NCBI RefSeq assembly: GCF_030247185.1
Contig: NC_080572.1
Span: 33,650,971 to 33,714,970 of the forward strand
DNA from: Malaya genurostris
Taxonomy: Eukaryota > Arthropoda > Insecta > Diptera > Culicidae
DNA: 64,000 bases
Direction: 5' to 3'
Part shown: one piece after another, positions 61,180-64,000 of the stretch
Position numbering within the stretch: the first letter of the stretch is position 1
How the letters are laid out: every line of letters starts with the position of its first letter
The notes under the pieces: generated by a model
Databases searched by the model: none
Told to the model about the DNA's origin: nothing
Seen by the model: only the letters and a program-made list of their open reading frames with translations
Position numbers and translations under genes: made by a program

Positions 61180-61430
61180 TTTTTTTTATTCATAAATATA
61201 TTTAAAAGTCACACTGCCTTTGCTCTATTGTGCCGAGGGCATTTCTCATATTACTTAAGACTAGGATGATTTCTTCAATTTTTATAATGCCGTATTTGGG
61301 TTACATTGTCGTAATCATTATCATTATCCAGGTGAGATGGTTACGTGTGGCCGCATCCTATGTTCGTGGTGGCCACATCCTTTTGTTTGTGTGGGTCCGC
61401 GGGAAAAAGTTCCGGGTTTCGAAGGTCTAT
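61180..61430 (-). mobile_element. Decayed I-type LINE 3' UTR
   Basis: The minus strand reads TTTTCCCGCGGACCCACAC, AGGATGTGGCCACCACGAAC, then GCCCTCGGCACAATAGAGCA, GGCAGTGTGACTTTTAAATA and TTATGAATAAAAAAAATTG. These follow the order of 3' UTR blocks of the LINE at 51650-51909. No ORF2 part is left. Confidence 0.7.
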
Positions 61431-61432
61431 TG

Positions 61433-61483
61433 AATCGGAAGGCCAATTCCACTACAGGAATGTAATACCAAGGCTTTTTTAGG
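61433..61483 (+). mobile_element. SINE 3' end fragment
   Basis: GGAAGGCCAATTCCACTACA followed by GGAATGTAATACCAAGGCTT is the tail block of the SINE family at 55722 and 5034. Confidence 0.6.
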
Positions 61484-62149
61484 ATCTGCCGATTCGTTTT
61501 TAATTACCACCGAATGCTTCATTTGGTCCTTTAGCCCAAAATTTGCCACGCAGCATCAATGATATACATAAATTTAAATTTACACAGACTAGGAACATTT
61601 TTTCCGGTTTTGTACTATGATGCCACTCCGTTTGGCTCTATGATTAATGATTTAGCTCTTCTGATTCTCTATGAAGTGATTCGTGATCGCTGTTTCAAGA
61701 GTAGCTCAGTAAGATCACATTTATCGAAATTGGCCAACATGATTCTCATTTATCAGCCTTACGCTTCAAAGTTCTCAGTTCTTTGATTACGAGTTCTGTT
61801 AAATTGAACAATATGAAATGGAAATTGTTTAAAATACTGGAGAAACTTTTTTTTAAATTTTGCTTTTTTGTTTGTTTCATATTGTGGAATTGAATGGAAT
61901 TTATTTTCTTTTAAAGCGACGCTTGACTTGTCTAAATGGTACAAATCAGAAAAAACCGAGTTTTTTACTTTCAAGTCTGAATATTTCGAGAATTACTGCT
62001 TCTAGGAGAAAAGTCGTTATAAGCAAATTAAATATTTCACCACTAAATTAAATTCAAATTTTCACCAAAAAGGGGGCTTCAAGTTAAGGTTTAAAATAAA
62101 ATTATTGACAAAAACGTTGTTTTCTTAATCTCAGTTTTTCAAAGAGACG
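61484..62149. other. Intergenic DNA, nothing recognised
   Basis: A 75-codon + frame at 61559-61786 lacks motif. Confidence 0.4.
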
Positions 62150-62636
62150 TTTTGCTTTTCACTATAGAAAGGTATTAGAATTGCTAAAAAAACTGACTAT
62201 CGAACGAAGCCTTGGAGACCCATAGTATTATATACCATTCGACTCAGTTCGACGAGATCGGAAAATGTTTGCATGTGTGTGTGCATTTTCGAAGATATTT
62301 TTACCGCTCAATTTTATCAGAGATGGCTGAATCTGTTTAAACAAACTAAGGCTCGTTTGAAAGCTTCCATCGGACCATTGATCAAGATTAAAGATCAAAT
62401 GGCTGTGACTTCTGGTTCTGTAGATATGATGGTATAAGTGACGTAACCGACAAAACGTGTTGTTTTTTATCGCGCAAGTTTCTCAGAGATGGTTGAACCG
62501 ATTTTAACAAGCTTTGGCTCGTTTAAAACCTACTATTGGGTCATTGATCAAGTTTGAAGATCAAATAACTGTGATTTCTGGTTCCGGAAATATGATGGTG
62601 TAACCGTAACCGACAAAACACGTTGTTTTTTACCAT
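62150..62636 (+). repeat. Unnamed interspersed repeat, second subfamily, with 5' end
   Basis: It begins TTTTGCTTTTCACTATAGAA, continues to the TATATACCATTCGACTCAGT block shared with copies A-D, then switches to the two-module GACGTAACCGACAAAAC type seen at 19000-19375. The 3' end is lost at the foldback structure. Confidence 0.75.
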
Positions 62637-62639
62637 TAT

Positions 62640-63890
62640 AATATATATTGGGCGTCACCAAATCAGCCACCCACATTTTTTTTATCTTACTATTTTTTTC
62701 GGTAAAGAACTCGAAAATATTCGAAAACTATTTTATTAATTCAATATGGTACGTGGAATTTTCAAGATATGATTTTTTGAAATTTTTGAAATTTCGCGTT
62801 TTCAACAAAGAGCCTTTTTTCAACAGCTTATACTGTAAAATCTAATAAAGATACAAAAATTCGCCCAAGACATGAAATGTGCGCCTTTTCCTTAGCTTTC
62901 AACAGCCTTTGTAGTTAATTCAATGGAAAAAGTTCAAAATAATGAACAATTAAAAAAATTCAAACTTTAGCCTAATTTTTTTTCTTTTTTTTTATGTTGA
63001 AAAAAGAAGCCTTTGGGGTTTAACTCAATCTTGGCAAAGTTTCAGAGTGGAAAGATCAATACTTTCGGAGCAGTGAATTTTTCAATTACGACCCGCACGC
63101 GCGAAACGTATCGCAGCGCAATTCGCTCGCATACGGGCTTAAAAGGCTATCCGCATTATGCCGATCCGACCGATCCGAACTCTCCGGCGTCTATGGCTGA
63201 GCTGCACATGCATTCTTTCATTGCTCGAAAACAAACTTCATATTTTCAAAATGTGAAAAAAATTTGAAGAGTGACGAAAGTTTAATAATTTGTGATTTTG
63301 CGGAAAATTACACCTTCGTTATTCAAAACGCCACAACTGGCTCTCATTGGAATAACGACCAAGAGACTTAACATTAGTAATTATTTCTGATTGCAAGAAA
63401 CATGACGCAATAGCTGTGTATGTTTTCCTCGAAGCTCTTAATCAATAGTTTTCACAATACTACGCAAGTGCATTTATTTTTCTGACGGCGCTCCTCAGCA
63501 ATTCAAAAATGTAAAACATTTTTCTTTCCACTATGAAACATTACCAACGTTGAGCTAAAGCTCAATAAGCTTTTTTTTTCAACAAAAAAAAAAAGAAAAA
63601 AATTAGGCCCAAGTTTGATTTTTTTAAAATTGTTTATTAATTATTAACTTTTTTCATTATATTAACATTAAAGGTTTTTTTTTATAGAATCACTTATTTG
63701 AAAGCTAAGAAAAAGACGATCATTGTATGTCTTGGACGAATTTTTGTATCTTTTTTAGACTTTACAGTATAGACTGTTGAAAAAAGGCTCTTTTTTGAAA
63801 ACGCGAATATTCAAAAAATCATATCTCGAATGTTCCACGTACCATATTGAAATAAAAAATACGTGTCGAATATATAAGGGTGCCAATATT
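62640..63890. repeat. Foldback structure with ~400-bp inverted arms
   Basis: Left arm 62640-63060 and right arm 63515-63890 pair over most of their length: ATTCAATATGGTACGTGGAA against TTCCACGTACCATATTGAAA, AAGAGCCTTTTTTCAACAG against CTGTTGAAAAAAGGCTCTT, GATACAAAAATTCG against CGAATTTTTGTATC. The unpaired centre (63065-63515) is GC-richer, with a 84-codon frame. The right end seems to continue past 63890. No transposase seen. Confidence 0.8.
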
Positions 63891-64000
63891 TTGGGATCAC
63901 CTCTAATTTCGTAAAGCGCTAGTGCTCAAAATGCAAAATTTGAGCAAAATCGGATATGGGTAAGGGATACGACCGGCGATAAAGGTTTGAATATTCTCGA

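Overview
The window is AT-rich, intron-bearing, repeat-dense eukaryotic DNA. The mix of elements (I-clade, Jockey-type and RTE-like non-LTR retrotransposons, tRNA-derived SINEs, mariner, a TG..CAG solo-LTR candidate, MITEs) and a multi-domain pacifastin gene with Drosophila-style core promoter motifs points to an insect, most likely a mosquito or other dipteran. The species assignment is inference; nothing prokaryotic is visible. 

Left part (about 1-13,433): one host gene can be supported, a secreted pacifastin-type serine-protease inhibitor on the + strand. A signal-peptide exon (1399-1444) is separated by a ~10.9 kb intron from two inhibitor exons (12323-12561 and 12624-13433). The joined product is 364 aa with seven pacifastin domains, predicted P1 residues R,R,L,L,L,A,F, and basic processing sites between most domains. 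The giant intron is packed with a MITE, two copies of an unnamed repeat family, SINE pieces, a decayed Jockey-type LINE and microsatellites. 

Middle (13,434-45,720): no host gene was recognised. The stretch holds foldback DNA, further copies of the unnamed repeat family, a mariner remnant, a decayed Jockey-type LINE with a deletion joining ORF1 to ORF2, RTE-like fragments, a solo-LTR candidate between two of them, and tandem repeats. 

Right part (45,722-64,000): a structurally complete I-clade LINE (45816-51909) with two open ORFs and a perfect 12-bp target-site duplication sits inside a copy of the unnamed repeat. Two or three dead relatives lie nearby (57760-58239; 61180-61430 on the minus strand) and one in repeat copy D (25605-25667). 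A MITE with 26-bp perfect inverted repeats, a transposon-like TIR region, very long ATATT and TA microsatellites, and a ~1.25-kb foldback structure with ~400-bp arms complete the window. 

The strongest general observation is the unnamed repeat family: about a dozen copies or fragments, with hairpin-bearing ends. It carries a fixed proto-microsatellite that has expanded to TATG arrays independently in different copies. Low-complexity open frames (poly-Tyr, poly-Leu, poly-Asn, Ile-Tyr, Met-Tyr-Val-Cys) are translations of microsatellites and are not listed as genes.
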